Source of the DNA: Nonomuraea cypriaca
GTDB lineage: Bacteria; Actinomycetota; Actinomycetes; Streptosporangiales; Streptosporangiaceae
Length of the DNA: 50,505 nt
Direction of reading: 5' to 3'
Assembly: GCF_015645445.1 (NCBI RefSeq)
Contig: NZ_JADOGI010000056.1
Span: 1 to 50,505 of the forward strand
Positions 16,171 through 24,069 of this stretch are shown piece by piece. The notes under the pieces were generated by a model, which was not told the DNA's origin, made no database searches, and was given only the letters and a program-made list of their open reading frames with translations. A program made the translations under genes and the position numbers. The stretch's first letter is position 1, and each line of letters starts with the position of its first letter.

Positions 16171-17358
16171 CCAGCTGAAGTCCCTGGCGCCGTGGCCGCG
16201 AAGCGTCATCGGGTCGAAGTACTCGCGGAACCCGGACTCCGCCGCCGCGTTGATCATCCCGTCGGCGAGCAGTCCAGCCAGGTCGGGGCGGCGGTCCTTG
16301 AGCCCCTGCCAGACGAGCCAGTCGAGGTTGATCCAGCTCGGCCCGCGCCAGTAGCGCGCCGGGTCGAACTCGGGGGCGATCGGCGAGAAGCCGGGCACCA
16401 GTCCGTCCTTCAGCGCGAACCTGTCCAGCGCGGTCCCGATCAGCTCGTCGGCGATGTCGTCAGGCAGGCCGGGCAGCAGCAGCGGCGTCAGCCCGGCGGC
16501 GCTGGCGGAGCTGAGGCGGTCGCCGGTGAGCACGTCGCGGGGCTGGAAGAGGGAGCCGTCGTAGAGGTGCTCCACCATGGCGGCGGTGACGGCGGCCGCC
16601 TCGCGCTCGTGGGGCCCTGGGTCGAGGCCGAGCACCTCGGCGATCTTGGCGAGCACCGACTCCGCCACCGCGTACGCGGTGTTGAACAGCGGATCCTCGA
16701 CCTGGAACGCGCCCGCCTCGCGGTAGCCCGAGTCGCGGTAGGCGCCCGCGATCGACACGTAGCGCTCGTAGTCGCGGTCGGTGGGCCGCTCGTCGGCGCT
16801 GACGGTGGCCAGATCCTTGCGGATGAAAGCGGCATCGGCCGGTGGCACGGCCTTGAGCGGCACGTCCCAGGCCGGGCTGTTGTCCATGCCCGACTCCCAC
16901 GGGTGCACGATCGAGATCAGGCCCTCGGGGGACCGCCGGGCCGCGCGCAGGAACTCTTGCTGCGCCACGAGCCGGGGGTAGATCCTGCGCAGGAACGCGG
17001 GGTCGGGCTCGGCGAGGTGCGTCTTCCACGCGGCCAGCGCGTGGACCGGCGGCTGGACGATGCCGGAGGTGGCGGACCCGGACGGGGCCCGCGCCGCCCA
17101 GAACTCGGGGCCGGGGAAGTAGGCGCCGTCGGACACCGCGGGATTGAACACGATGTGCGGCACCCTGCCGTCCCGCCACTGCGCGCCGAACAGGCTGAGC
17201 AGCTCGGACCTGGCCCTTCGCGGCGACCAGCGGGCGTTGCCGATCGCGATGAAGGCGGAGTCCCAGCTCCATTGATGCGGGTAGAGACGACGGGAGGGGA
17301 CCGTGTAGCTGCCATCCCAGTTGGTGACCAGGACGCGCACGGCGTCGCGCAAAATCAT
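16039..17358 (-). CDS. GH63-like glycoside hydrolase (glucosylglycerate hydrolase-like)
   Basis: A 439-residue cytoplasmic (alpha/alpha)6-barrel glycosidase of the GH63/trehalase-like clan. Visible marks are YPHQWSWDSAF (residues 26-35), ESGMDNSPAWD with D159 as likely general acid, RGPSWINLDWLVWQG, and GFREYFDP with E379 as likely base. This pattern is shared with mannosylglycerate/glucosylglycerate hydrolases. gpgS, the glucosylglycerate pathway synthase, lies 2 kb away, so glucosylglycerate is a fair substrate guess, though other alpha-glycosides are possible. Its ATG overlaps the stop of the isomerase gene (ATGA), so it is the third gene of a minus-strand operon. The tail after about residue 415 looks non-conserved and overlaps the convergent dehydrogenase gene. 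Confidence 0.8.
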   Translation of the reverse strand: MILRDAVRVLVTNWDGSYTVPSRRLYPHQWSWDSAFIAIGNARWSPRRARSELLSLFGAQWRDGRVPHIVFNPAVSDGAYFPGPEFWAARAPSGSATSGIVQPPVHALAAWKTHLAEPDPAFLRRIYPRLVAQQEFLRAARRSPEGLISIVHPWESGMDNSPAWDVPLKAVPPADAAFIRKDLATVSADERPTDRDYERYVSIAGAYRDSGYREAGAFQVEDPLFNTAYAVAESVLAKIAEVLGLDPGPHEREAAAVTAAMVEHLYDGSLFQPRDVLTGDRLSSASAAGLTPLLLPGLPDDIADELIGTALDRFALKDGLVPGFSPIAPEFDPARYWRGPSWINLDWLVWQGLKDRRPDLAGLLADGMINAAAESGFREYFDPMTLRGHGARDFSWSAALVLDVVAEHGLDGLPASGREGGQKFGSLGKPDDVSDHVPA

Positions 17359-18140
17359 AGATACTTCCTGATGAATGCTGCTGTTTGGGGGAGAACGAGC
17401 TCAGGCTCGCCACGGAGACGGCATTCGAGTGCGAGATAGCCGTCGAAGCCGACAGCGTCGAGCGTGGCCAGCTGGGCGCTCCAGTCGAGGTGACCGGTGC
17501 CGGGCTGGTTCCTGTTGGACTCGCTGATCTGCATGTGCGCGAGGTAGGGGGCGGCCTCGATCAGGGAGCGGCAGGGATCGTCCTCCTCGATGTTCATGTG
17601 GTACGTGTCGCCGACCACCCTGATGGAGTCCATGGCGCAGTAGGAAACGGCGTCGGCCAGGGTGTTGACCATGTGGTTCTCGTAGCGGTTGAGGGGCTCC
17701 AGCATGATCAGCACGCCGTTGCGCTGCGCGTGCTCGCCGAGGATGCCCAGCGCCTCCGCCAGCACCTCGCGGTCCTCCTCGGGGGTGCGCGGCGGCTCGA
17801 ACGGCGGCAGCCTCCGGGAGAACTGCCCCCACGAGGCGGGAGTCATGACACCGATGCCGCCCAGCTCGGCGATCACCGAGAGCTGCGAGCGGAGCTGCTG
17901 GATCGCGTCCTTGCGCTTCGCCGGGTCGAAGTCGCCGATGAAGTGCGGCATGTCCACGCACACCGTCGGCATCACGACACCGTCGGCCAGGGCACGCTTG
18001 AGCTCGGTCAGGCGGCCCGCGAAGTGGAAGTCCCCCTTGCCGCGCAACTCGATGGCGTCGAATCCGGCGTCGACCGCGAACGCGAACTTCTCCTGCAGCG
18101 TGCGGCCAGGCAGAAGCTGCTCCTGTACGGCGAGCTTCAC
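17355..18140 (-). CDS. TIM-barrel sugar isomerase/epimerase
   Basis: A 261-residue AP-endonuclease-2-type TIM barrel (xylose isomerase-like, as in hydroxypyruvate isomerase, tagatose 3-epimerase and IolE/IolI). It starts VKLAVQEQLLPG. The metal-binding acids of the fold can be placed: ML-E-PLNRYENH, GDTYHMNIEED, H in YLAHMQISESNR, and ALECRL with Glu at the end of the last strand. GTG start with GAGGAG 5 nt upstream; the stop of the preceding dehydrogenase is only 2 nt away. Such enzymes epimerise or isomerise keto sugars, or in newer families handle 3-keto-glycosides. The exact reaction is unknown. Confidence 0.85.
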   Translation of the reverse strand: MKLAVQEQLLPGRTLQEKFAFAVDAGFDAIELRGKGDFHFAGRLTELKRALADGVVMPTVCVDMPHFIGDFDPAKRKDAIQQLRSQLSVIAELGGIGVMTPASWGQFSRRLPPFEPPRTPEEDREVLAEALGILGEHAQRNGVLIMLEPLNRYENHMVNTLADAVSYCAMDSIRVVGDTYHMNIEEDDPCRSLIEAAPYLAHMQISESNRNQPGTGHLDWSAQLATLDAVGFDGYLALECRLRGEPELVLPQTAAFIRKYL

Positions 18141-18142
18141 TG

Positions 18143-19171
18143 TTACTCCTCGAATTGGAAGACGAGCTGGAGAACCTCGGATGGGTGCTTGTCGAGCAGG
18201 TCGAAGGCCTCGGCGGCCCTCTCGATCGGTACGACGTGCGTGATGAGGTCGCCGACCTCGACCTCGCCGCGGTGCACGAGCTCCATGAACGTGCGCTGCA
18301 GCCGTTCGACGTCCCAGCGGTGCGCCAGCCAGGAGGCGACGCCACCGATCTGGGAGGAGACGAGCTGGACCTGGTTGTGGTGGAACTCCTCGCCGAGCCG
18401 CAGCCCGACGCCGTCGCCCTGGTAGAACCCGGCGGCGACGACCCGGCCGCCCTTGCGCACGGTCCTGATCGCCTCGTGCAGGCCCTGATGGGTGCCGCTG
18501 AGCTCGATGACCGTGTCGGCACCCTCGACGCGCTTGCGCATGAACTCGGCCACCGAGTCCGAGCGCACATCGAACGTCTCCGCCGCGCCGAACCTCCTGG
18601 CCAGCTCCAGCCGGTCGGGAATGGCGTCGGCGGCGACCACCTTGGCCCCGCTCAGCACGGCCAGGCGGGTGGCGAGCAACCCGATGACGCCCTGGCCGAA
18701 AATCGCGATCTGGTCGCCGAGATGCACGTCGGCGGCGTGGACCGCGTTGAGCGCGATGGCGCCCACCCGGGCGAAGACGCCCGCCAGCGGGTCGGCGCCT
18801 GTGGGGAGCACGTGACCGACCAGCTTGTCCGCCGGCACCACGGCCTCGGCGCGGTGACCCCAGATGCCCCACACGAGGCCGCCGACGGGGGGGTCCGCGA
18901 CATCCGCTGCCGCCTCCACCACCTCGCCGACCTCCTGGTAGCCCCAGCCCGAGAGCGGGTACGCGTGCGTCTGACCGTCGACGAAGAGCCGGCGCTCGGT
19001 GTCCCATTTGCGGTTGAGATATGGATTGGTGCCGCGATAGGCGGTGAGCTCGGTGCCGGCGGAGACCCCGGAGTAGATCGTACGGACGCGTACGGAACCC
19101 GGGAGCAGATCGGCAGGCGACTCCACGCTTACGTGGACTTTGCCTGGCTCTTCAAAGGTGATGACGCGCAT
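18143..19171 (-). CDS. Medium-chain dehydrogenase, bchC-like group (paralogue B)
   Basis: A 342-residue MDR-type dehydrogenase without a single cysteine, so it cannot hold the usual Cys-ligated catalytic zinc. Domain marks: YSGVSAGTELTAYRGTNPYL in the GroES-like domain, IAIFGQGVIGLLATRL for the cofactor, VVAADAIPDRLELARRFGA, and LRLGEEFHHNQVQLVSSQ. It is the first gene of the minus-strand operon with the isomerase and GH63-like glycosidase. A TATGAT box lies about 25 nt upstream on the minus strand. ATG 19171 is preferred; a GTG 9 nt upstream (19180) is possible. It is paralogous to the enzyme at 15067-16170, perhaps acting on the other sugar or the opposite direction of the same pathway. Confidence 0.82.
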   Translation of the reverse strand: MRVITFEEPGKVHVSVESPADLLPGSVRVRTIYSGVSAGTELTAYRGTNPYLNRKWDTERRLFVDGQTHAYPLSGWGYQEVGEVVEAAADVADPPVGGLVWGIWGHRAEAVVPADKLVGHVLPTGADPLAGVFARVGAIALNAVHAADVHLGDQIAIFGQGVIGLLATRLAVLSGAKVVAADAIPDRLELARRFGAAETFDVRSDSVAEFMRKRVEGADTVIELSGTHQGLHEAIRTVRKGGRVVAAGFYQGDGVGLRLGEEFHHNQVQLVSSQIGGVASWLAHRWDVERLQRTFMELVHRGEVEVGDLITHVVPIERAAEAFDLLDKHPSEVLQLVFQFEE

Positions 19172-19572
19172 GCCCCACACTTACGCTTATTGATCATACA
19201 AAAGACAAAGCTTTAGTACTTGTTTGCATACGATAGTTGCGCTCGTAACAGTTGTAAGTCTACGTCTTCCACCAGGGGCTGCTGGTGATATTGGGGTTTC
19301 CGCCAGCGTGTCTTCAGGAAAGCGAACTTATCGCCAATGCATATCCGCCCGCACACCAGGGGTTTCCGGCCCGTGAGACCGACCCGGACATGACCGAAAT
19401 CACAGGTAGATCTTCTTGGCCTGGGGGTTGCCGAAGGGGCGGATCGATGCTTCTGGAGAGGCGTTGGGACAGGCACGGAGAGGGTACAGGCCGGTCTCGG
19501 TATCGCCACCTGTACGTTCCGTGGACGATCGCCGGGGTAAGTGCGGCATATCCCCGATAAGAGGAGCGTGCC
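19172..19572. promoter_or_regulatory. Divergent control region of the sugar catabolic locus
   Basis: This 401-bp region has no convincing gene. Its left 80 bp are unusually AT-rich for the window and hold TATGAT (minus strand, 19188-19193), AAGCTT and TTAC-AACTG-TTAC words suitable for regulator binding. GCATATCC appears at 19339-19346 and 19546-19553. CGGGG...CCCCG near 19533-19556 can form a 5-bp hairpin just before the GAGGAG ribosome site of the binding-protein gene. The ROK repressor at 22809 is the likely ligand, by position. Confidence 0.45.
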
Positions 19573-20943
19573 ATGCCGAAGAAGGTAACCGCCGTCCTCT
19601 CCGTCGCACTGCTGGCGGCCGCCTCACTGGTGGCGTGCGGCGACGGCGGCGGCGAACAGCCGGCCGCGAACCAGATCACCGTCTGGACCGAGGAGAACCT
19701 CGAGGACCGGATGGCCGTCCAGAACCAGATCATCACCGAGTTCACGCGCAGGACCGGCGTCCAGGTGAAGCTCGTCGGCGTGGCCGAGGACCAGTTCAGC
19801 CAGACCCTCACGGCCGCCGCGGCGGCGGACGACCTGCCCGACGTGATCGGCGCGCTGCCGCTGTCGTCCGTACGCGAGATGGAGGCCAACGAGCTGATCG
19901 ACACCGAGACGCCGGGCAAGGTGGCCGACCAGCTCGGCCGGGACACGTTCTCGCCGCGCGCCCTGGAGCTCAGCACCTCGGGAGGGCAGCTGCTCGCCGT
20001 GCCCAGCGACGGATGGGCGCAACTGCTCCTCTACCGCAAGGACCTGTTCGAGAAGGCCGGGCTGCGGCCGCCCGACACGTACGAGGCCATGGAGGCGGCG
20101 GCCGCGAAGCTCAACACGGGCGGGGTCGCGGGCATCACGCTGGCGATCGCGCCGAAGGACTCGTTCACCGCGCAGAGCTTCGAGCACGTCGCGCAGGCGA
20201 ACGGGTGCCAGCTCGTCGACAACGCCGGGAATGTCACGCTTGATTCGCCGCAGTGCGTCCGGGCGTTCGGCTTCTACTCGAACCTGGCGAAGAACTACTC
20301 CGTCAAGGGCAAGCAGGACGTCGACTCGACCAGGGCCACGTACTTCTCGGGGAAGGCGGCCATGACGATCTGGTCGTCGTTCATCCTCGACGAGATGGCG
20401 GGGCTGCGTAAGGACGCGGTGCCGAGTTGCCAGGAGTGCCGCGCGGATCCGGCGTGGCTGGCCGAGAACACCGGGGTGGTCACGGCGCTGAAGGGGCCCG
20501 ACGGGAGCGCCCCCGCGCAGTACGGCGAGATCGTCTCGTGGGTGGTCACCCGCGACGCGGCCAAGGACTCGGCGGCCAAGTTCGTCTCGTACATGATGAA
20601 CGAGGGCTACGAGCGCTGGATCGGGATGGCTCCGGAGGGCAAGTTCCCGACCCGAAGGGGCCTCGGGGAGAAGTGGGACCAGTTGCCCGCCGGGGTCGAC
20701 ACCAAGAAGCCGCTGGCCGACGTCTACCCGCCCGACGTGCTCGACGCGCTGCGCAAGAGTCCCGACACGTTCGCCCGCTGGGGCATCCCGCAGGGCCAGG
20801 GCAAGCTGGTCGGCGCCACCATGGGCGAACTGCCCGTCCCCAAGGCGCTCAGCGCGATCGTCGACGGCTCCCTGACCCCCCAAGCCGCCGCCACCCAGGC
20901 CAAAACGGACGTGGAAACCATCAAACGCGGAATCCGCCAATGA
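19573..20943 (+). CDS. Sugar ABC transporter substrate-binding lipoprotein
   Basis: A 456-residue extracytoplasmic solute-binding protein of the MalE/UgpB-like group 1. The signal peptide ends at lipobox LVAC (Cys about residue 22), so it is lipid-anchored. The mature part starts with a strand (NQITVWTEENLEDRMAVQNQIITEFTRRTGVQVKLV) typical of these proteins, then DDLPDVIGALP and LLYRKDLFEKAGL. GAGGAG stands 7 nt before the ATG. It is the first gene of binding protein-permease-permease-ROK. The ligand is not predictable from sequence; the neighbouring glycosidase and dehydrogenases suggest a glycoside or modified sugar. Confidence 0.9.
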   Translation: MPKKVTAVLSVALLAAASLVACGDGGGEQPAANQITVWTEENLEDRMAVQNQIITEFTRRTGVQVKLVGVAEDQFSQTLTAAAAADDLPDVIGALPLSSVREMEANELIDTETPGKVADQLGRDTFSPRALELSTSGGQLLAVPSDGWAQLLLYRKDLFEKAGLRPPDTYEAMEAAAAKLNTGGVAGITLAIAPKDSFTAQSFEHVAQANGCQLVDNAGNVTLDSPQCVRAFGFYSNLAKNYSVKGKQDVDSTRATYFSGKAAMTIWSSFILDEMAGLRKDAVPSCQECRADPAWLAENTGVVTALKGPDGSAPAQYGEIVSWVVTRDAAKDSAAKFVSYMMNEGYERWIGMAPEGKFPTRRGLGEKWDQLPAGVDTKKPLADVYPPDVLDALRKSPDTFARWGIPQGQGKLVGATMGELPVPKALSAIVDGSLTPQAAATQAKTDVETIKRGIRQ

Positions 20944-21043
20944 CCCCTCCACCCCACACGCGAGGGAGTGCCGTCGCCTGGAGGAGCGGCGGGAGCGTAG
21001 CGACCAGAGCGGGGGAAGGCGGCGGCGTGAGGCGACCGAGCCC

Positions 21044-21060
21044 GCCTCACGGAGTGAGGC
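21044..21060 (+). promoter_or_regulatory. Hairpin covering the permease ribosome site
   Basis: GCCTCAC-GGA-GTGAGGC is a perfect 7-bp stem with a 3-nt loop, ending one base before the permease ATG. The purine-rich GGAGTGAGG that should act as ribosome site lies inside it. It also follows a 100-bp GC-rich spacer after the binding-protein gene. It could lower permease translation relative to the binding protein. Confidence 0.5.
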
Positions 21061-21061
21061 C

Positions 21062-21973
21062 ATGAGCACGAGAACGCTGAGGGAGCAGGAAGGGCGGGCG
21101 GGGCTGGCGCTCATCTCGCCGACGCTGGTCATCACGCTGGTCGTGGTGGTGGTGCCGTTGCTGTGGGCGGTCATGCTGGCGTTCCAGGACGTGCGGCTGA
21201 TCAACATCCGCCGGGTGGGCGTACTCGGGCACTACACGCTGGAGAACTTCGCGTACGTCGTCTCCGAGCCGGGGTTCTGGACGTCGCTGGTCAACACGCT
21301 CGTCTACACGGTCGCGGGGACGGCGTTGTCGATCGCGATCGGGCTGGTGGCCGCGCTGGCGCTGCGGGACAGGTTCATGGGGCGGACGCTGGTCAGGGCC
21401 TCGATCCTGATCCCGTACGTGGCGCCGGTCGTGGCGGTGGCGTTCCTGTGGGAGACGATGCTCAACCCCCAGTACGGCATCGTGAACACCTGGCTCAGCG
21501 AGCCGATCGCGTTCCTCACCCAGGCCAGTGGCGAGTTCCTGGGCCTGCGGGTGCCGGTCGCGCTGCTGACGGTGATCGCGTTCGAGGCGTGGCGGTATTT
21601 CCCGTTCGCGTTCCTGTTCATCATGGCCAGGCTGCAGGCGCTGCCCGCGGACCTGGAGGAGGCCGCGGTCGTGGACGGGGCCACGCCGACCCAGCGGTTC
21701 CGATACGTGATCATGCCGCAGCTCTGGCGGATCGTCGCGTTGCTGTCGGTGCTGCGGTTCGTGTTCACGTTCACCAAGTTCGACGACGTCTACCTGCTGA
21801 CCGGCGGCGGAGCCGGCACCGAGGTGGTCAGCGTACGGGTCTACAACTTCCTGACCGCACGCGACGACATCGGCGCCTCTGCCGCGCAGGCCATCGTCCT
21901 GGCCGTCTTCCTGGTCGTCTTCCTGGCCATCTACCTGCGCTTCTTCGCCGGAGGTGAACGTGAGCAGGGATAG
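21062..21973 (+). CDS. Sugar ABC transporter permease (MalF-type)
   Basis: A 303-residue inner-membrane permease with six hydrophobic segments; the first is GLALISPTLVITLVVVVVPLLWAVMLAF. The EAA loop that docks the ATPase is EEAAVVDGATPTQRFRYVIMP (about 200-220). The partner permease overlaps its 3' end by 14 bp, so the two are translated together. No ATPase gene accompanies them, so an MsiK-like shared ATPase encoded elsewhere is expected. The substrate follows that of the binding protein and is unknown. Confidence 0.92.
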   Translation: MSTRTLREQEGRAGLALISPTLVITLVVVVVPLLWAVMLAFQDVRLINIRRVGVLGHYTLENFAYVVSEPGFWTSLVNTLVYTVAGTALSIAIGLVAALALRDRFMGRTLVRASILIPYVAPVVAVAFLWETMLNPQYGIVNTWLSEPIAFLTQASGEFLGLRVPVALLTVIAFEAWRYFPFAFLFIMARLQALPADLEEAAVVDGATPTQRFRYVIMPQLWRIVALLSVLRFVFTFTKFDDVYLLTGGGAGTEVVSVRVYNFLTARDDIGASAAQAIVLAVFLVVFLAIYLRFFAGGEREQG

Positions 21974-22805
21974 GTTCGAACGCGGGCTCCTCCGGGTGCT
22001 GAGGCCGCTGGTGATCCTGGTGCTCTTCCTGGTCACCGCGTTCCCGTTCGTCTACATGGTGATGTTGTCCGTACGCGACATCCAGGAGCTCATACTCAAC
22101 CCAGGCTCCTTGTGGCCGAGCGCCTTCACCCTGGACACCTACGTGAACGTCCTGACCAGACAGGGCTTCCTGACGTTCATCAAGAACAGCGCGATCATCG
22201 CGGTCGCCTCGGTGGCGGCCACCCTGCTGATCTCCATCCCTGGCGCGTACGCGGTCGCGCGGCTGCGCTTCTTCGGCCGGCGGCAGGTGCACTTCCTGTT
22301 CCTCGCGGTGTACCTGTTCCCGGCGATCGTGCTGGCCATCCCGCTGTTCGTGCTCTTCACCATGATCGGCCTGCGCGGATCTCTGGTCGGCTTGATTCTC
22401 GTCTATATCGCGCAGACAGTGCCGGTCACGGTATACATGCTGCGCAACTACTTCGAGACCGTGCCGCAGAGCGTTGAGGAGGCGGCCGCGATCGACGGGT
22501 GTACGAGGCTGTCGACCATCTGGCGGGTGGTGCTGCCGCTCTCCAAGCCCGCGCTGATGGCGACCGGCCTCTACGCGTTCATGATCGCGTGGAACGAGTT
22601 CCTCTTCGCCCTGCTCTTCCTCGTGGAACGGCGGGAGAGCTGGACGGTCTCCCTGGGGCTCTCACAGTTGGCGGGCAGCATCGAGATCCCCACAACCGTC
22701 CTGATGGCAGGGTCGGTGGTGTTGACGCTGCCCATTGTGATCGTGTTCTTCGCCAGCGAGCGCCTGCTGACGGAGGGCCTCACGGCCGGAGCCGAGAAGG
22801 GATAG
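21960..22805 (+). CDS. Sugar ABC transporter permease (MalG-type)
   Basis: A 281-residue permease with six membrane segments and the EAA motif EEAAAIDGCTRLSTIWRVVLP. The GTG at 21960 is chosen because GGAGG lies 5 nt upstream; the GTG two codons earlier overlaps that site. It pairs with the MalF-type permease in the same importer. The stop is followed after 3 nt by the ROK regulator start, so the regulator belongs to the same transcript. Confidence 0.92.
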   Translation: MSRDRFERGLLRVLRPLVILVLFLVTAFPFVYMVMLSVRDIQELILNPGSLWPSAFTLDTYVNVLTRQGFLTFIKNSAIIAVASVAATLLISIPGAYAVARLRFFGRRQVHFLFLAVYLFPAIVLAIPLFVLFTMIGLRGSLVGLILVYIAQTVPVTVYMLRNYFETVPQSVEEAAAIDGCTRLSTIWRVVLPLSKPALMATGLYAFMIAWNEFLFALLFLVERRESWTVSLGLSQLAGSIEIPTTVLMAGSVVLTLPIVIVFFASERLLTEGLTAGAEKG

Positions 22806-22808
22806 ACC

Positions 22809-23957
22809 ATGCTGACGGCAGGGCAGATCCTCCAGCTGATTCGCCATGGCACCTGCCGAACGCGTAAGCAACTCATCGAGTACACCGGCCTGTCGCGGTC
22901 CACGATCACCGACCGGGTCGACCGGCTGATCGACGCCCGCTACATCCACGAGTCCGGCGTCGCCACGTCCGGGGGCGGGCGACCGCCCTCGGTGCTCGAC
23001 ATCGACGCGACCAAGCGCCTGATGCTGGTCGCCGACCTGGGCGCGGCCCACGCCAGGGTGGCGCTGACCGACCTGGCGGCCCGGCCGATGGCCGAGGAAC
23101 GTGCCGAGATGCGCATCGACCGTGGGCCCGAGGCGGTCCTGTCGTGGGTTCGGGACGCGTTCCAGCGGCTGCTCGACCGGTGCGGACGGCCCCAGAGCGA
23201 CGTGTGCGGGATCGGCCTGGACCTGCCCGGCTCGGTGGACCACACCGCCGGCCGGGTGATCAGGTCCTTCCTGATGCCGGGCTGGGACGACCATCCGGTA
23301 CGGGCGGCGATCGGGGAGACGTACGACGTGCCCATCCTGATCGAGAACGACGCCAACGCGATGGCCCTGGGAGAGTGGTGGTCGTCATGGCGGGCGACGG
23401 ACTCGCTGGTCCTCATCAAGGTGTCGACCGGGATCGGCACCGGCATCATCCTCGACGGGCAGATCTACCGCGGGGTCGAGGAGGCGGCGGGGAACATCGG
23501 GCACGTGCGGATTCGTGAGACCGACGACCGCGTGTGCACGTGCGGGTCGCGCGGCTGCGTGGCCTCGCTGGCCAGCGGCCTCTCCCTGGCCACCGACCTG
23601 GGCAAGGAGTCCAGCCGCGACGTGGTCAGGCTCGTCCAGGCGGGCGATCCGGAGGCCATCGCCCGCACCCAGGAGGCCGGGCGGACGCTGGGCGTCGTGC
23701 TCGCCACGGCGGTCAGCCTGCTCAACCCGGGCGTCCTGGTGCTGGCCGGGGACATGGCGGACACCGGGGAGCACTACCTGACGGGGATCAGGGAGACGGT
23801 CTACCGGCGCAGCCTGCCGTACACGACCCGGAATCTGGAGATCGTCACCACCTCGCTGGGCGATCGGGCGGGGGTCGTGGGGATGGCGGTGATCGTCATG
23901 GAACACGTGCTCTCCCCGGCCTCCGTGGACGCCGCCCTGGGCACCGCCGTGAGCTGA
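22809..23957 (+). CDS. ROK-family transcriptional regulator
   Basis: A 382-residue regulator with an N-terminal winged helix (ILQLIRHGTCRTRKQLIEYTGLSRSTITDRVDRLI, about 7-40) and a C-terminal ROK sugar-kinase-like domain: ADLGAAHARVAL, GIGLDLPGSVD, IENDANAMALGEWW, STGIGTGIIL, and the zinc site GHVRI...CTCGSRGC. It most likely represses the locus, with release by a pathway sugar, as for XylR/NagC-type proteins. It is co-transcribed with the importer. Its last codons and stop lie inside an 18-bp tandem repeat, and every repeat unit carries the same in-frame TGA. Confidence 0.9.
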   Translation: MLTAGQILQLIRHGTCRTRKQLIEYTGLSRSTITDRVDRLIDARYIHESGVATSGGGRPPSVLDIDATKRLMLVADLGAAHARVALTDLAARPMAEERAEMRIDRGPEAVLSWVRDAFQRLLDRCGRPQSDVCGIGLDLPGSVDHTAGRVIRSFLMPGWDDHPVRAAIGETYDVPILIENDANAMALGEWWSSWRATDSLVLIKVSTGIGTGIILDGQIYRGVEEAAGNIGHVRIRETDDRVCTCGSRGCVASLASGLSLATDLGKESSRDVVRLVQAGDPEAIARTQEAGRTLGVVLATAVSLLNPGVLVLAGDMADTGEHYLTGIRETVYRRSLPYTTRNLEIVTTSLGDRAGVVGMAVIVMEHVLSPASVDAALGTAVS

Positions 23958-24067
23958 GCCACCGCCGTGAGCTGAGCCACCGCCGTGAGCTGAGCCACCG
24001 CCGTGAGCTGAGCCACCGCCGTGAGCTGAGCCGCCGCCGTGAGCCGAGCCGCCGCCGTGAGCCGGCC
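23942..24067. repeat. 18-bp tandem repeat, 7 copies
   Basis: Seven head-to-tail units of CACCGCCGTGAGCTGAGC cover 126 bp: five are identical, and copies six and seven have drifted (CGCCGCCGTGAGCCGAGC). The array starts inside the last codons of the ROK gene and ends 2 bp before the stop of the convergent BtuF-like gene, so it fills the whole intergenic space. The unit length is a multiple of three. Confidence 0.95.
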
Positions 24068-24069
24068 GG

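Noticed and set aside
17355..19007. 550-residue minus-strand frame joining dehydrogenase and isomerase
   Set aside because: Only the isomerase part is real; the N-terminal part is the wrong frame of the dehydrogenase gene. The separate start with a ribosome site at 18140 explains it.
23942..24067. CRISPR array
   Set aside because: Units are directly adjacent with no spacers and no cas genes are near; it is a simple 18-bp tandem repeat.
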